Source: Platanthera guangdongensis (lineage: Eukaryota > Streptophyta > Magnoliopsida > Asparagales > Orchidaceae). From it: 64,000 nt of DNA. Shown here piece after piece: positions 51,226-62,949 of this stretch. Below the pieces are notes generated by a model. That model did no database searches. It was not told the DNA's origin and worked only from the letters and a program-made list of their open reading frames with translations. Positions within the stretch are counted from its first letter, which is position 1; each line of letters starts with the position of its first letter. The DNA lies in NCBI GenBank assembly GCA_039583875.1, contig CM077147.1:160288821-160352820 (forward strand), in the 5' to 3' direction. The position numbers and the translations under genes were made by a program.

Positions 51226-52521
51226 TTGATCAGAGAACCTCATTTTCATCTACAAAGTTCTGACTCTCCAGGAATGATTCTTGTCAATCAGACCCTATTA
51301 GGTACTGCTAATTACATCCTATGGAAATGATCGATGGAGATCGCCTTATCCTGCAAAAATAAGCTGTCTTCTTCAATGGCAAAATCCCAAAACCAGATCC
51401 CGCTAATCCTATTTTTCCTCAATGGGAATAGGTAACATGGTCATCTCCTGGCTAATTAACTCTGTTTCAATGGACATTGGCCAATATAATCCATGCCACC
51501 ACTACTGAAATCACCGGGTCAAATTTGTCTCGCTGATTCGCCAACAACACTAGTTCTCGCTTGTCTGGTCTTTGTCAAGCCATATCTTCTTGTACTCAAG
51601 AAATGCTGTCCATTGAAACATATTACACCAAACTCAAACAATTGTGGGATGAGCTTGATGCGATCGTTACTATTCCGCCATGTCCAGACCTCTCAAACTG
51701 TCCTGTCATTAAAGCTTGGAAAAAATCAACAGAATGAGCAAAAGATCATGCAGTTTCTAAAATGATGTCTTTAAACCAGTTCGTGGAGAAATTCTTCTCA
51801 TGAAAACTCTGTTAGTGTATACTTGGACGAATAACAGGTTCAGAGGCATAATGAGTCAGTTCGGACATATGTAGATCCGATTACCCGTAGAAACCACTTG
51901 GGTTTGCCTATTTATACCCACTTAGGGGCAACGAGTAGATGATTCCACTTTGATCACCACTCGGATGCTTCGAGCGACAGTTATAAACTCTCCCTTCTCT
52001 TGAAGATGCTTACTCCATGTTACAAAAAGAAGAAATGCAGATATCAATTTCTTTTAATCCATCTATAGATGATAATACTTCAACTTTCTCCATTGGACAA
52101 CATTCCAATTCAAAGAACACCTGGAACAACCAAAGTGAAGCGGTTAGCAGGAACAACAACAACAACAAACACAACCTTTGGTGTGATCATTGTCAAATGC
52201 TAGGGCATGTTAAAGTCAAATGTTATAAGTTTGTGGGCTATCCAGTGAATTGCAAAGGCAATGGACATAATAACTCTAGAGGAAACTATCGTCATGAAAT
52301 CAATCATGTTGAAAACCCAAAATCAGACCTGTTGTTTGTCAATCCTAAACAGGGGAGCTCTTCCCCAACATCGAATAATGATGCTCCTGTTAAAAATCAA
52401 TCCCCCTTTTCTCAAGAAAGCTGGAAAACATTCTTACTTTAATAAGAGAATAGAAACACATCGATCCCATTCAACGACTAGCAGGTATAAGCTCTTGTTT
52501 TTCCCTAAAATGCAAGATTGA
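51226..52521 (+). pseudogene. copia-E gag remnant
   Basis: Pieces of UBN2-type gag are visible in changing frames: NQTLLGTANYILWK near 51280, then ETYYTKLKQLWDELD near 51615. A cleaner 141-codon stretch (52017-52442) has QKEEMQISISFNPS, an Asn-rich patch and the zinc knuckle CDHCQMLGHVKVKCYK. Several stops. It is split from its protease by the solo LTR at 52522. Confidence 0.75.
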
Positions 52522-52800
52522 TGTTACGATCCTATAACGCTACTAACAAGAAATACTAAGAATGGCCTAAAGGAGGATGACCGGAGATGGGAGAGAAGAC
52601 GAACGGTCGGAGAGGAGATGACCAGAGTTGGGAGAGATGAGGGGGGGGGGGGGTCGGGACAAAGCAGAAAACAAAGCAACTTTATTAATTCATTCCTCAT
52701 TCCCATTACAACTCATGATTCCTATTTATAATGCTAACTACAAGTAATAACCACTAATATTTGAGCACGTGGCCTAATGGCCGTTACAATTGACAATTGG
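52517..52800 (-). mobile_element. Solo LTR inside copia-E, target copies ATTGA/ATTGG
   Basis: Insert 52522-52795 (274 bp), TGTTACGATC to ATTGACA on +. The flanks ATTGA (52517-52521) and ATTGG (52796-52800) match at four of five bases. The TATA box CATTATAAATAGG reads on the - strand (about 52729-52717), so the LTR points left. A G run lies at 52640-52653. Its layout resembles the LTRs of chromovirus I. Confidence 0.75.
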
Positions 52801-53349
52801 ATTTTTGATAGCGGTGCGGCAAATAAAATTACTCATTCATTCTCTCTCCTTCATGAGCCACAATTTCTCCCTTCAACAACATAGATTTACTTACCAGATG
52901 GATCCAGTGCCATAGCGACTCACTCTGGCACCGTCCGGTTTTCAGAAAATTTTAAACTTCTCAATGTGTTATTTGCCCCCCGCATTCACCCACAACTTAA
53001 TTTCTATCAGCAAACTGAGCTGGGATTCAAATGCTTATATTATTTTTCATGGTGATACTTGTTTATTACAAGACCATTTGAAGGGGACATTTGAGGTTAT
53101 TGGAAGGCATGTTGCGGGACTGTATCACTTTTCTCCTCCAGATAATGTCATCACCGGCAAACATACCATGACAAATCATACTAGTATATGCAAATCCATT
53201 TTGTGGCAACAACGATTAGGGCACATTTTAACTGCTAATTTAAAGCACCTCTCATCTTTTCTTTTTAATATTCAAACTGTTATTCATCATGTCTGTGATA
53301 TTTGTCATTTGGCAAAACAAATTCGAGATTTATGGAGCAACACTCTTTA
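52796..53349 (+). pseudogene. copia-E protease and GAG-pre-integrase remnant
   Basis: Protease WIFDSGAANKITHSF (from 52799) is followed by FAPRIHPQLNFY-type sequence and GAG-pre-integrase ([19 protein letters not shown] near 53280-53320). The integrase core and everything downstream are absent. The copy ends at about 53349 against copia-F in the opposite orientation. Confidence 0.75.
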
Positions 53350-56300
53350 GGGGCTTGCATAAACTGACTCATTTTTCCCACTGCATAGCAAATATCCGGT
53401 TTTGTGACTGTCAGATAAATGAGTTTCCCCACAAGCCGCCTGTATCTGGTGACATCTTCAAGAAGAGGTGAGTCCTTACTCTAACACTTGTCATCTCCAA
53501 CCGACATCGGAGAACGAGCAGGTTTAGCCCCAAGATGACCTGTTTCTTTTAAGAGATCCAAACCATATTTCCTTTGTGAAAGAATAACAAATCATGGCTT
53601 TCTAAATATTTCAATACCCAAGAAATATTTCGGAGACCTCATATCTTTAGTGACAAAATGCTTACGATGCTGCTTTTTTGTCATATCCATACCTTCTTTA
53701 TCATCTCCTGTGAGAAGAATATCATCAACATAAACAAAAAGAACAACAAGACCGACTGATGTCTTGCGAACAAATAACGAGTGATCCGCTGCACTTCGAG
53801 CAAACCCAACCAGCGAAATGACCTCATTGAACTTGTAAAACCAGGCCCTGAGACTTCTCTTAAGACCATAGATTGTCTTTCGCAGTTTATATACTTGAGA
53901 CTCCCCTTGAGTAACATACCCTGGTGGTTGCTCCATATAGACAGTTTCTTATAAATCTCCATAAAGAAAGGCATTATTGACATCCAGCTAAGACATTTCC
54001 CAGTCTCGGTTGACGACAACTGAAAAGAGCACACAAATTATAGTAATCCTTGACACATGGGAGAATGTATCAAAGAAATCCATCTCATAAGTCTGAGTAA
54101 AACCTTTGGAAACAAGTCGGGTCTTGTAACGATCAATTGAGCCATCAGGTAGAAATTTAATAACAAAGATCCAGCGACAGCCAACCACATCAGCACCTGG
54201 AGGAGTACGAACAAAAGTCCAAGTACCCCGTTCAGTAAGAGTACACATCTCTTCATCCATAGTAGCCTTCCAATGAGGGATAACAAGAGCATCTTGATAT
54301 AAGGTAGGAGCACTATGAGCCGAGAGAGCTAGAGCAAAGCTCCTAGAGGAAGGAGAGAGCTTAACATAAGATACCATAGCTTGAAGAGGATGCTGGGTGC
54401 AAGAGCGAACACCTTTTTGAAAAGCGATTAGAAGATCCAAATCGGACCGGTCCATAGGATCAGCCCCATCCAAAGAAGAGAGTACTGGTCCTGGAGCTGG
54501 TTGCAGCGGCGTAGGAGAAGAAGAATCAGAGATAGGAGAGGAAGAAAGCACGGGCGGGCTCCAAGGGCAAAGAATCCGTTTTGAGAGAAAGAGACGGCCC
54601 AACCGGAAGTCCAGAACAGGTGTGGAAAGAATGGGTTCCGACAGAGGTGCCAAGACAACAGACACATAAGAAGGAGCATCAGAAGGCAATAGAGAAGAAC
54701 CAGGAGAAAAATACGGTGTATCTTCAAAGAAGGTAACATTCGCAGAGACACACTGTTTACGTAGAAGAGGATCAAAACAACGATAGCCTTTCTGAGTAGG
54801 GCAATAACCAAGGAATATGTATTTAACAGAACGAGGAGAAAGTTTGTCACGACCAGGAGAAGGTATGTGAACAAACGCTGTACATCAGAAAACTTTAAGA
54901 GGTAAAGGAAATGGCTCTGTCGTGGGATACAAAATGGAAAAGGGAGTCTTGCCGTGAAGAACAAATGAGGGTATCCGATTAATAAGATAACAGGAGAGAA
55001 GAACGACATGACCCCAATAGGACCAAGAGACATTCATTTGTAATAGAAGGCTGCGAGCAACATCCAAGAGATGATGATTCTTGCGTTCAACAATGTCATT
55101 CTGTTGAGAGGTATAAGAGCAAGAAGTTTGATGAATCAAACCATGATTCGCACAAAAATCAGAAAATTGTCGGCTGACATATTACTTGGCATTATCAGTA
55201 CGAAGAACTTGAATAGGCACCTGAAACTGTGTCAAGATCTCATGATAAAAGACAGTAAACACAGTGTAAAGTTCAGAACGATCTTTCAGGAGATATATCC
55301 AAGTACACTTGGAGAAATCATCAATGAAAGTGATAAAGCATAAGCTACCTCTACCAACAGTGACAGTAGGAGCAGGACCCCACATGTCAGAATGAACAAG
55401 TTCAAAAGGAAGCGAAAAACTACGTCTCGTTCATGGTAGAAAAGAGGAGCGATGATGTTTGCCAAACTGACAAGCTTCACAATTCAAAGGAGAATCCTCT
55501 TGAGGAAGATCTGGAAGAAGCTGGTGGATGAGACAAGGAGGGTGGCCAAGACAACGATGCCACTACTGAAGAGATGAAGAAGCAGAAATAGCAGCGTCAT
55601 TGTCAAGAAAGAAGAGGCCACCACTAGCAGTCCCAGTAGCAATCGTACCTTTGGAAACAGAATCCAAGAAGGAGCAAGTGATATCATTAAAAGTAACCGT
55701 GCAATTTAACTTGGTGCAAAGAGCATGAACAGAGAATAAATTGCACGGGAAAGCAGGGATATAGAGAGTGTCCTCTAACAACAAAGACGAAGAGAGACAC
55801 ACAGTGCCAATATCATGCACTGGAGCAGACGTCCCATCAGCAATAACAATAGGGGACATCCTGTGCTGTTCAAGCAAAGAGGAAAACAAACGAGAGTTGT
55901 CATTCATGTGACAAGTGGCACCAGAGTCAATAATCCGCTTATCAGAGGAGGCCACAATAGCACGAGTAGTAGAAGAGAGAAGGGAAGCCATCCTCAAGAA
56001 GAAACCAGAAAGTAGAAAAGCTAACCGTACAGTTAGAAACAAGCCGCCAATGAAGGCACAGAAAGGAACACAAATCACCTTACCTTAGGACCTCAATTTT
56101 TGTTGGGTCCTAGGTTCACATTAGTCTGAAAATAACCACACCTTCCTGCAGAATTTCTGACAAGTTGGCAACCTCTGGACATTGAAGGATTGTGTCAGCA
56201 ATCAACATCATAGTGGCTCACTTTGCCACAACACCAACACTTATAGATATTGGATCTCCTTTTCTGTTTGGGACCATCATTAGGCTGTACTGCTCCTTGA

Positions 56301-56863
56301 ACAGTGGGGAGGTGTGCCGCTCTATACTTCTGTCTTCTTTTAGCAGCCGTTTGACTGAAGGACAGTCTTTCAGCTGGCTGTTTTGGACTTTTTTGAGAAC
56401 CACCATTTGCATGTCTCCTTTCAGCTAACATGCATCTGATAGCATCTGAGATTTCCAATCCAGCCATGCCAGAAGACTCACCTTGAGTCGCTAATTTTGC
56501 TGGACGATTTAGATTCACTACAGCAGTATTATCTTTGAGTTTTGGGGCTAGGGCACCAAAAATAAATGGTCCAGGATGGGCCATTTGAATTTACTCATGG
56601 GCAGCCTTAAAGGCTCTCACATGGCTGTATCTTTCACCTTGGCTAGGGCCACATTGGTCCATACCAGTGGATCTGCCATTCTCCCAGTGACCATAACAGC
56701 TTTCATGGTCATACCTGTTAGAAGGCAACAACACTCTCTGAAAAGAAATTTGAAGCAATGAGGCTAGAGGCACAACTGGTGCCTTCCCTTTTCCCTTTCC
56801 TTTTGGATTGGAAGGTCTAGTAGGTCCCTTAAATCCCAACCCTTTCTTACCAGCTTGGGTAAG
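53350..56863 (-). pseudogene. copia-F remnant on the - strand (gag to RNase H start)
   Basis: On - : gag (about 56863-56195) with knuckle CWCCGKVSHYDVDC, protease IIDSGATCHMND (near 55940), GAG-pre-integrase (55560-55440), integrase core (HSDMWGPAPT, RTDNAK, QQNDIVERKNHH; 55385-54885), linker, RT (DEEMCTLTERGTWTFVRTPP, VGCRWIFVIKFLPDGSIDRY; 54689-53988), and MEQPPGYVTQ with VYVDDILLTGDD (53936-53592). It then continues to [20 protein letters not shown] at about 53380, where it is cut. Integrase lacks the Gly of NGV. Several stops. Both the 3' LTR and the gag N-terminus are lost, the latter to the Athila-like insertion at 56864. Confidence 0.88.
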
Positions 56864-58291
56864 TGATGCGTAGAAATCGGCAAGCGCACCGATCGCGCAA
56901 GTAATAAAGTTTGGGAATAAATCCCCGAGTGTCGGTCTCTTGAGGAATGCAATTAGCATAGAGCAACAACAATTCAGAAAATGTCGTTATGAGAGTTATA
57001 CGTAGAAAAAAGTAAAAGGGGCTTCTGACATTGTGGTTTTGATCTAATAAACTAATTAAGGTTGTGCGGGTCGAAGGCACCACTTCACAAGGTGAGGTGA
57101 GTGTATCGCCCGCAATGCCGAACTTCGGTTGGGCGAGTGGACGAAAGCTAATGGATGGAAATGTTCTTGTGCGGAGTGCAATCGGGTGAAACAAGGGTAT
57201 GGAGTGGATGTGGAGTGGGCGAGGCGCATTCACAACACACAACTCAAAGCAAATGAAAACTACAACATTCACTTAGATATAGAGTAGAAAATATAGTTCA
57301 TTATAATATCAATTCATTTCATACAACGGAGGAAGGGGGAGAGGAGTAAACCACTAGAGGGTGAATGTCCACCGCAGGTCGTGGCCAGAATAGCGAGTTG
57401 TCAATCCACTTCCGGGCTCAGTCCGAGGAGGCTTCTGGTACCAACGAGCTGTCACCTCGGAGGCCTTTGAGTCCGTTCTCTAGATCGTCTTCTTCGCCAA
57501 CTCTGGTGGAAAGCTTGGAGTTGAGGACATCAATGGCCGGGAGCTTCGCCGGAGGGTTTGGAAAGCTTCGGAATCACCGGCTACGGACTACCAATGAAGG
57601 TGGAGGTGGATGGAGCAGCTGGAGAGGTAGAACGACACTTCCCGTGCACTCTCCGATCGCAGAAATGACCCCCCGTGCCCTAAATCGCGGAGCAGGCCCT
57701 GAAATACGGAGGCAGAATAAGTAGAGCGCACGATCAGTGGTGCACGACCAGTGGTCGTGTGGACTGTCGGTCGATAATCGTGAGAAATTTCTAATTAAAC
57801 CTGCAACTTGGACAGAAACATCAGCAGATATGCGCACGATCAGTGGCGCATGACCGGTGGTCGTGCGCACTGAATCCACTGATCGTGCGATTGACTAAGA
57901 CAGAACTGGGGAAAAGGAGAATGTAATGCGCACGATCAGTGGCGCACGACCAGTGGTCGTGCCAAGTGAGTCCAGTGATCGTGCGCAGTGTTACTGTATC
58001 GTCGGGGTCTCCTGAGCGGTTCCGGAGCACGTACACAACCCATACACCAGCAAAAGAGGTAGATAGGCTACCAAAAGTGCACACTACATTCTCAAGACAC
58101 GGCGAAAGAACAAGTAAAACAAATGGAAATGCAAAAATATCTAAAGCACACAGAAAACGGGCCTAAAGTGCACTTAATCATGAAATAGGCAAGTAAGCAA
58201 ATATAAGCAGTTATAACTCTCAAGTGCAGTACTAAGACGATAAAACTGGCCCAGATGAGTCCAAAAATCAGTGTAATAATTGGACTCATCA
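56864..58291 (-). repeat. 3' LTR of the Athila-type element (1428 bp)
   Basis: On - it runs TGATGAGTCC to CTACGCATCA, so the two ends are inverted copies of TGATG. The part 56864-57560 matches 63375-64000 with scattered differences. It holds three nested palindromes at 57726-57986. No gene; the long ORFs across it have no known domain. Confidence 0.88.
57726..57986. repeat. Three nested palindromes in the Athila-type LTR
   Basis: Each unit (57726-57785, 57832-57889, 57928-57986) starts GCGCACGATCAGTGG, has an inner palindrome of the type GCACGACCAGTGGTCGTGC, and ends with the inverted outer arm CCACTGATCGTGCG. Unit 2 has a perfect 14-bp outer stem, unit 3 has one mismatch, and unit 1 has decayed. 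Similar inner palindromes recur at 61730-61750 and 61763-61785. Confidence 0.88.
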
Positions 58292-58304
58292 CACCCCCAG
58301 ACTT
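58292..58304 (-). other. Polypurine tract of the Athila-type element
   Basis: On - , AAGTCTGGGGGTG immediately precedes the TG of the 3' LTR. The same motif recurs at 58812-58824 and 59722-59733. Confidence 0.8.
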
Positions 58305-59911
58305 AACCATTTGTGCGTCCCGCGCAAATCGTTACTCCGTGGACGGTAAAACAACTAGCTGGCTTAAAAACTTCAAAATAAAGTAGGACAAGAAATCAAA
58401 TACATCATGCGCATAGAAAATAGAAAAGAAAAACTTTTTAATTATACTACAGAGTTTAAATTATTCAACAGAGGTAAATAAATATTGTGTCTACTTAAAA
58501 TTAGAATTCTGGAGAATCGTTCGGTCATGTGTACGAAGAAAGTAGACAGGTCACTAAGGTGAGCATTGTACAAGACCGGGGCTCGTGATCACCTCCAAAG
58601 AAATCCATCAATGTCGGGAACCATAAGCTTGCCCTTTCACACTCTCTCCACGATGCTAAGTAGACTCAAGTGTGAATCGGCAGGACTTGTAGGTTTGAAT
58701 GGGGCTAAGGCTAAGGTGGGGTAGTCAATGATAAACAAGGAGGCTACACACAACCAAAGCGAGCGAACAAGAACTAAACCCAAACAGCCACGAAGAAATG
58801 CATGTGTGACACACCCCCAGACTTGTCTTGAAAACCGGGTATGCACACGGCCTATCCCGACCAAAAACTAACACACAAGATGGGGATTGCAATTCTCCTT
58901 GTAATAATTTTAAAGTTTCCTTTTTTTTCTTTTTTTTTATTCATCGTTTTCTTTTTCATTTTTCTTCTTTTTCATTCAGCAATCCCCAAATCTAAAAATT
59001 AGCAAAGCATGAATTCATCTCCACATCACATGAATCCCAAATATCACAACATATCAATTTTTTGAAATCGATCAGGCTCAAGGTTTTGGTTGCGACAGAA
59101 GAGATGGCTTTTAGGCTCTGGTGAATATAGGTGGAGCTGAAACAAAAGGAGGGTAGGCGCAAATTTGTCTTGCAAGGGTCAGCTGCTAGGAATAGGTACA
59201 AAAAGACTCAAACTAGCCAAAATGATGGTCTACCTCACGCTCACACTCGACTAACCGTGCACCAATGCTTCGAGAGTAGCTTGGGGCAAGTTCTCAGTCC
59301 CCGAGAAAGACGATCCTCCCCCCGACTCGAGCAATACGAGTCTAGTGACGGCTACACTCATCTCTACACTACCGTTCGATTAATCCAGATTCTATAATTT
59401 TAAGTAGCACAAACAAAATTTACTTTTACAGAATAAATTTAAGTCTACGAGCATGAAGAAAAAGTAATCCTATATTATTTCTATGCAGATCATGAGTACT
59501 CGATTAGGAGCATTGCATGAGTTTCGAACTACTATATCTCAAAATCCTAAGTCAGCACCACTTTTTAGAGTTTACACAAAAGTAAAACATTTGCCCTGAG
59601 CCGCGCACATGGTTAAGTGCGCACTCATGTGGGTGATTCAGTGTGTGCAAGTAGTGATCATGAAATAAATAAAGGCAGACTAGTATGCAATAAACTGTTG
59701 TGTAGTGATCACAGGCAACTCCACCCCCAGACTAGAATATGACAAGACGAAAAAGTAAAACATGTAAATAAAAAGAAAGGGATAGGGGAAGAAGTACCCA
59801 TGCTCAAAATTGAGCATACCGGTTGTGCGACGAGATATCCAAGTGCGGCCAAGTTGCCGCGCCTCAAAAATTCCCGCGCCTGCGATTTAAATACGGATAC
59901 AAAACAAAAGA

Positions 59912-60006
<95 letters not shown>

Positions 60007-60279
60007 AAAGAGCTCAAAATACAGCACATGACCAAATGGTCCAACATGGGTTGTCTCCCGAAAGCCCTTTTGTTTACCGTCTTTAAGATGGACCAAATAC
60101 CTGTATTAGCAGTTCATAAAGTATATAAAAAAACATACGGCACCCAGATGGGCACCCAAAAAAAAATAATTGTCTCATGTCTAACCCTGCTAAATAAAGT
60201 ACAAAAATTTCTCCAATTTAATAAAGCACGAAAAATAAGAACAGAAGGCATGGTAGACTAGTTCCGTGGTGAACTCCAC
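58305..60279 (-). other. Non-coding internal region of the Athila-type element
   Basis: No gene recognised. A T-rich tract lies at 58915-58980, two extra polypurine-like motifs are present, and a microsatellite is at 59919-60002. Confidence 0.6.
59919..60002. repeat. (AC)n-(AT)n compound microsatellite
   Basis: About 35 bases of AC repeat, a short imperfect part, then about 35 bases of AT repeat. It creates spurious ORFs on both strands. Confidence 0.97.
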
Positions 60280-61578
60280 TCACTCCCCCTCACTATCGGT
60301 ATCGTGAATCTCGATGGGAGACGGACGAGGAGCAGGCGCCGATGGAGCGACACGAGTAGGTGGTGGTCGAATGTCCAACCCGCCTCTCATCGCTTGCTGA
60401 TAAATAAAGTCCTGCATCCAAAATTGTGAAGCTTCCAGATCAGCAAGGCGCTCAGACAAATGTGGGACGCCCCGCTCCTGAGCTGGGATGAACTGGCGGC
60501 TAGATTGCCCCTCATGCTTTACTGGAGGCCTCAGTTGCTGCTGACTCTGATGCAGTGGCACTCCCGCACGCCGCCTACCCATAGCGGAAGATTCACCCGG
60601 CTCTCCTTCATCTTCCCCCTCATCTCTACCCTCAGGCGCATCACCAGGCATGCTGACGACAAACTTCCGGCTAACTTTTCTCCCAACCACTCGCATCAAA
60701 TGACAACTCACCAGGTTGGCCCTGGAGATCATGGAAGGGGCGGTGACCTGCACCATCGGAGGTAGCTGGCTCCAAACTCCCAAACTTTTAGCGATGCGGG
60801 TAATGTAGTAAGCACCCCCGATCGCGCCCGCGAGGCCATAAGTGGCTTCGTGGTGGAAGAAATAAGCCAGCATGTACCCTATATGGACGGGGTACTGCTA
60901 CTGCATACTGAACAGAGAAATCAAATCCTGCCACCCCACCACATTCTTGCTCAGGGCCCTTGCGGTGAGTGAGTGACTAAGCAAATGCTGCAAATACCTT
61001 AGAGCGGGGGAGACAATCTTCGTCGATTTGGCACGGCGGGCGACATACTCCTCGTTCCCTCCGGTCAGAGAACGCCAAGCGGCACGTGGAGTCACACCCT
61101 CTGGAAAATCAATGCATAACTAGAGGAAGTTAATCTAGGATGCCTCCGCCTCGGTATAGACGCCGCCATGAATGGCAAGCTCCGGCAGTGTGACAGTGAA
61201 GACTTTTCCCATTATCCGGAATGAACAAGTGGGTAAATAGCGGTTGTCCGCCGTTGTCTCCCAATCGAATGTGGAAAGAAACTCCAACGTCCGTTCCCGG
61301 TATCCAAGCTCATCACACTCAAACAAATTGCTCCAAAAATCGAAGGAGTAGAGGAGGAGCACGACCTCCACCAACGCACCATCATCCCCAATTGAACGCA
61401 GCTCATTCCAGTCAACAAGCCGCTGAGAGAGGAATGGCTTGTCCTTCAAGGAATTGTAGCGCTGAGTATGCTCTGCCTTTGAGAAGGTTTCCATTCTCCC
61501 CAAGATCTGAGTAGGGGTTGCCGAAGCACGACCGGAGCGTTGGTAGGCCTTTACCACGTGGCGGCGTCCAGGCTCCAT
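60280..61578 (-). pseudogene. ATHILA ORF1-like protein with three in-frame TAG codons
   Basis: Three ORFs on - (61578-61135, 61095-60898, 60873-60280) share one frame. Together they follow the ATHILA ORF-1 family (PF03078). There is an N-terminal block (TLEFLSTFDWET ... FRIMGKVFTVTLPELAIHGG, ending YTEAEAS), a middle block (AAWRSLTGG, SPALRYLQHLLSHSLTARA), and AYFFHHEATYGLAGAIGGAY with YITRIAKSLGVW. The C-terminus is acidic and Pro-rich and ends DTDSEGE. The interruptions are TAG at 61135-61137, about 61120-61122, and 60898-60900. No frameshift is needed. The function of the family in these elements is not established; it is usually placed with gag-like or structural roles. Confidence 0.75.
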
Positions 61579-62102
61579 TACAGCACAAGGAGGAAGAGAA
61601 TCTGAGATTGCAGGAGCCTACCGGAGGAGAACGGGAGGAACGACGAACAATGCACGCGCAGCGGACCAAGCGAGAGATTAGGGCGCACACACAATGGTCG
61701 ACCGACTGAAATTTAAAGAAACTGGGCCGGCGCACGACCAGTGGTCATGCGATGATAAGTAGTGCACACGACCAGTGGTCATGCACAGTGACATTTTGCG
61801 CATGCCCATTTATTTTTATTTTTTTTCAGTCAATTCCACACTGCTGACCACGTGGTGCAACAGAGAGCTCCTCACGCAGCTGGGCTACCACACCCTTTCG
61901 ACAGATAAATGTAACGACAATCCTAAAATAGAAACAAAAAAATACATACATATATTTAAAACAAAAGAAACACTATCCTAGATAACTGTTGGGTTTATTG
62001 TCTCCCAACAGGACTTATTCAAAATCTAAGCATTTCCTAACTGATTGGCGTATGAAACTTGAAATGCTCAGGCAGTGGTTCATGTTCGCGTTTCGGTAGC
62101 GG
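61579..62102 (-). other. Internal spacer of the Athila-type element
   Basis: No gene recognised. It contains the two extra GACCAGTGGTC palindromes (61730-61785). Confidence 0.6.
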
Positions 62103-62939
62103 TTACCGGAACGAAGACAGAACCGAAGCCTCAATACCTGTATACGTATACCTATTGTGTGTGTCAGGCATGGACAGAAAGTAACTTGGGAAGCTCATCG
62201 GCTCCAACTCCACCTGCATCTGGTCACGATAAGTCCTAGGCCGCATTACAGGCCCTTGCACTGATTGGACCGGTTCCACGATGTGGTCCTGCAGGGAAGT
62301 AGACACGAGAGCGGGGTCAAGAAATAGACTAGAAGAATAACATAAAGAAACCTCAATCTTGGGGATGGTCCCGGAGTCATTCCCCATCGGTGGAATTGTG
62401 GGTGATTCTACACAGCTGTCTAGGCTGATGCAAGAATGTTCTAGAGCTGCATCCGCCTCATCCGCGCATTGGGAATCCTCACATGGGGTAGAGGTCGCAA
62501 CCTCGGTCACGGAGTCTTCCTCCTCGACTGGATCTAACAGAACGCTGGAACTGCTAATTTCCACCTGCGAATCAACCTCAACAACACTGTCAGAAAAAGA
62601 AAGAATGCTATGCAAAGAAGAAGGTGAAGGCAAGGAGCTCGGTAGGACGTCGAGCGCTGGTTCTTCACAATTAATAGACTCTATGCTAGGTGATGTATAC
62701 ACTTCAGGAGTATAAATATCCGTGTCGGAATGGGGATAAACACATGTATCGGTGCATATACCTAGGATGCCTTCTCCATAACATAGTGATGACAATGGTG
62801 CACAACCCAATATGGAAGGGGTGCTGCCCAAGGTTGAAGTGGAGACAATCCGAAGATCCGGCTCGTCATCCACTTCTAGCTCAGCTAGGTAAGCGGCGCA
62901 ATCCTTCAATGCATGATCCCAGCTTCGAAAAAAAGGCAT
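62103..62939 (-). CDS. Acidic, Ser-rich ORF of unknown function in the Athila-type element (278 aa)
   Basis: The protein starts MPFFRSWDHALKDCAAYLAE and is rich in Ser, Asp and Glu, with few basic residues. It has no recognisable domain. Immediately upstream on - (about 63145-62950), another frame encodes a knuckle-like CHHCGDISHASHRF and further Cys/His, so this may be the C-terminal part of a decayed gag. It lies where gag is expected, 400 bases after the primer site. Confidence 0.45.
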   Translation of the reverse strand: MPFFRSWDHALKDCAAYLAELEVDDEPDLRIVSTSTLGSTPSILGCAPLSSLCYGEGILGICTDTCVYPHSDTDIYTPEVYTSPSIESINCEEPALDVLPSSLPSPSSLHSILSFSDSVVEVDSQVEISSSSVLLDPVEEEDSVTEVATSTPCEDSQCADEADAALEHSCISLDSCVESPTIPPMGNDSGTIPKIEVSLCYSSSLFLDPALVSTSLQDHIVEPVQSVQGPVMRPRTYRDQMQVELEPMSFPSYFLSMPDTHNRYTYTGIEASVLSSFR

Positions 62940-62949
62940 CGCTTAGCCG

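Noticed and set aside
54428..55033. 201-aa hydrophobic ORF on the - strand resembling a membrane protein
   Set aside because: Off-frame reading of the copia-F integrase-RT region.
59709..60261. ORFs of about 70-150 aa across the microsatellite
   Set aside because: His-Thr and Ile-Tyr runs from AC/AT repeats.
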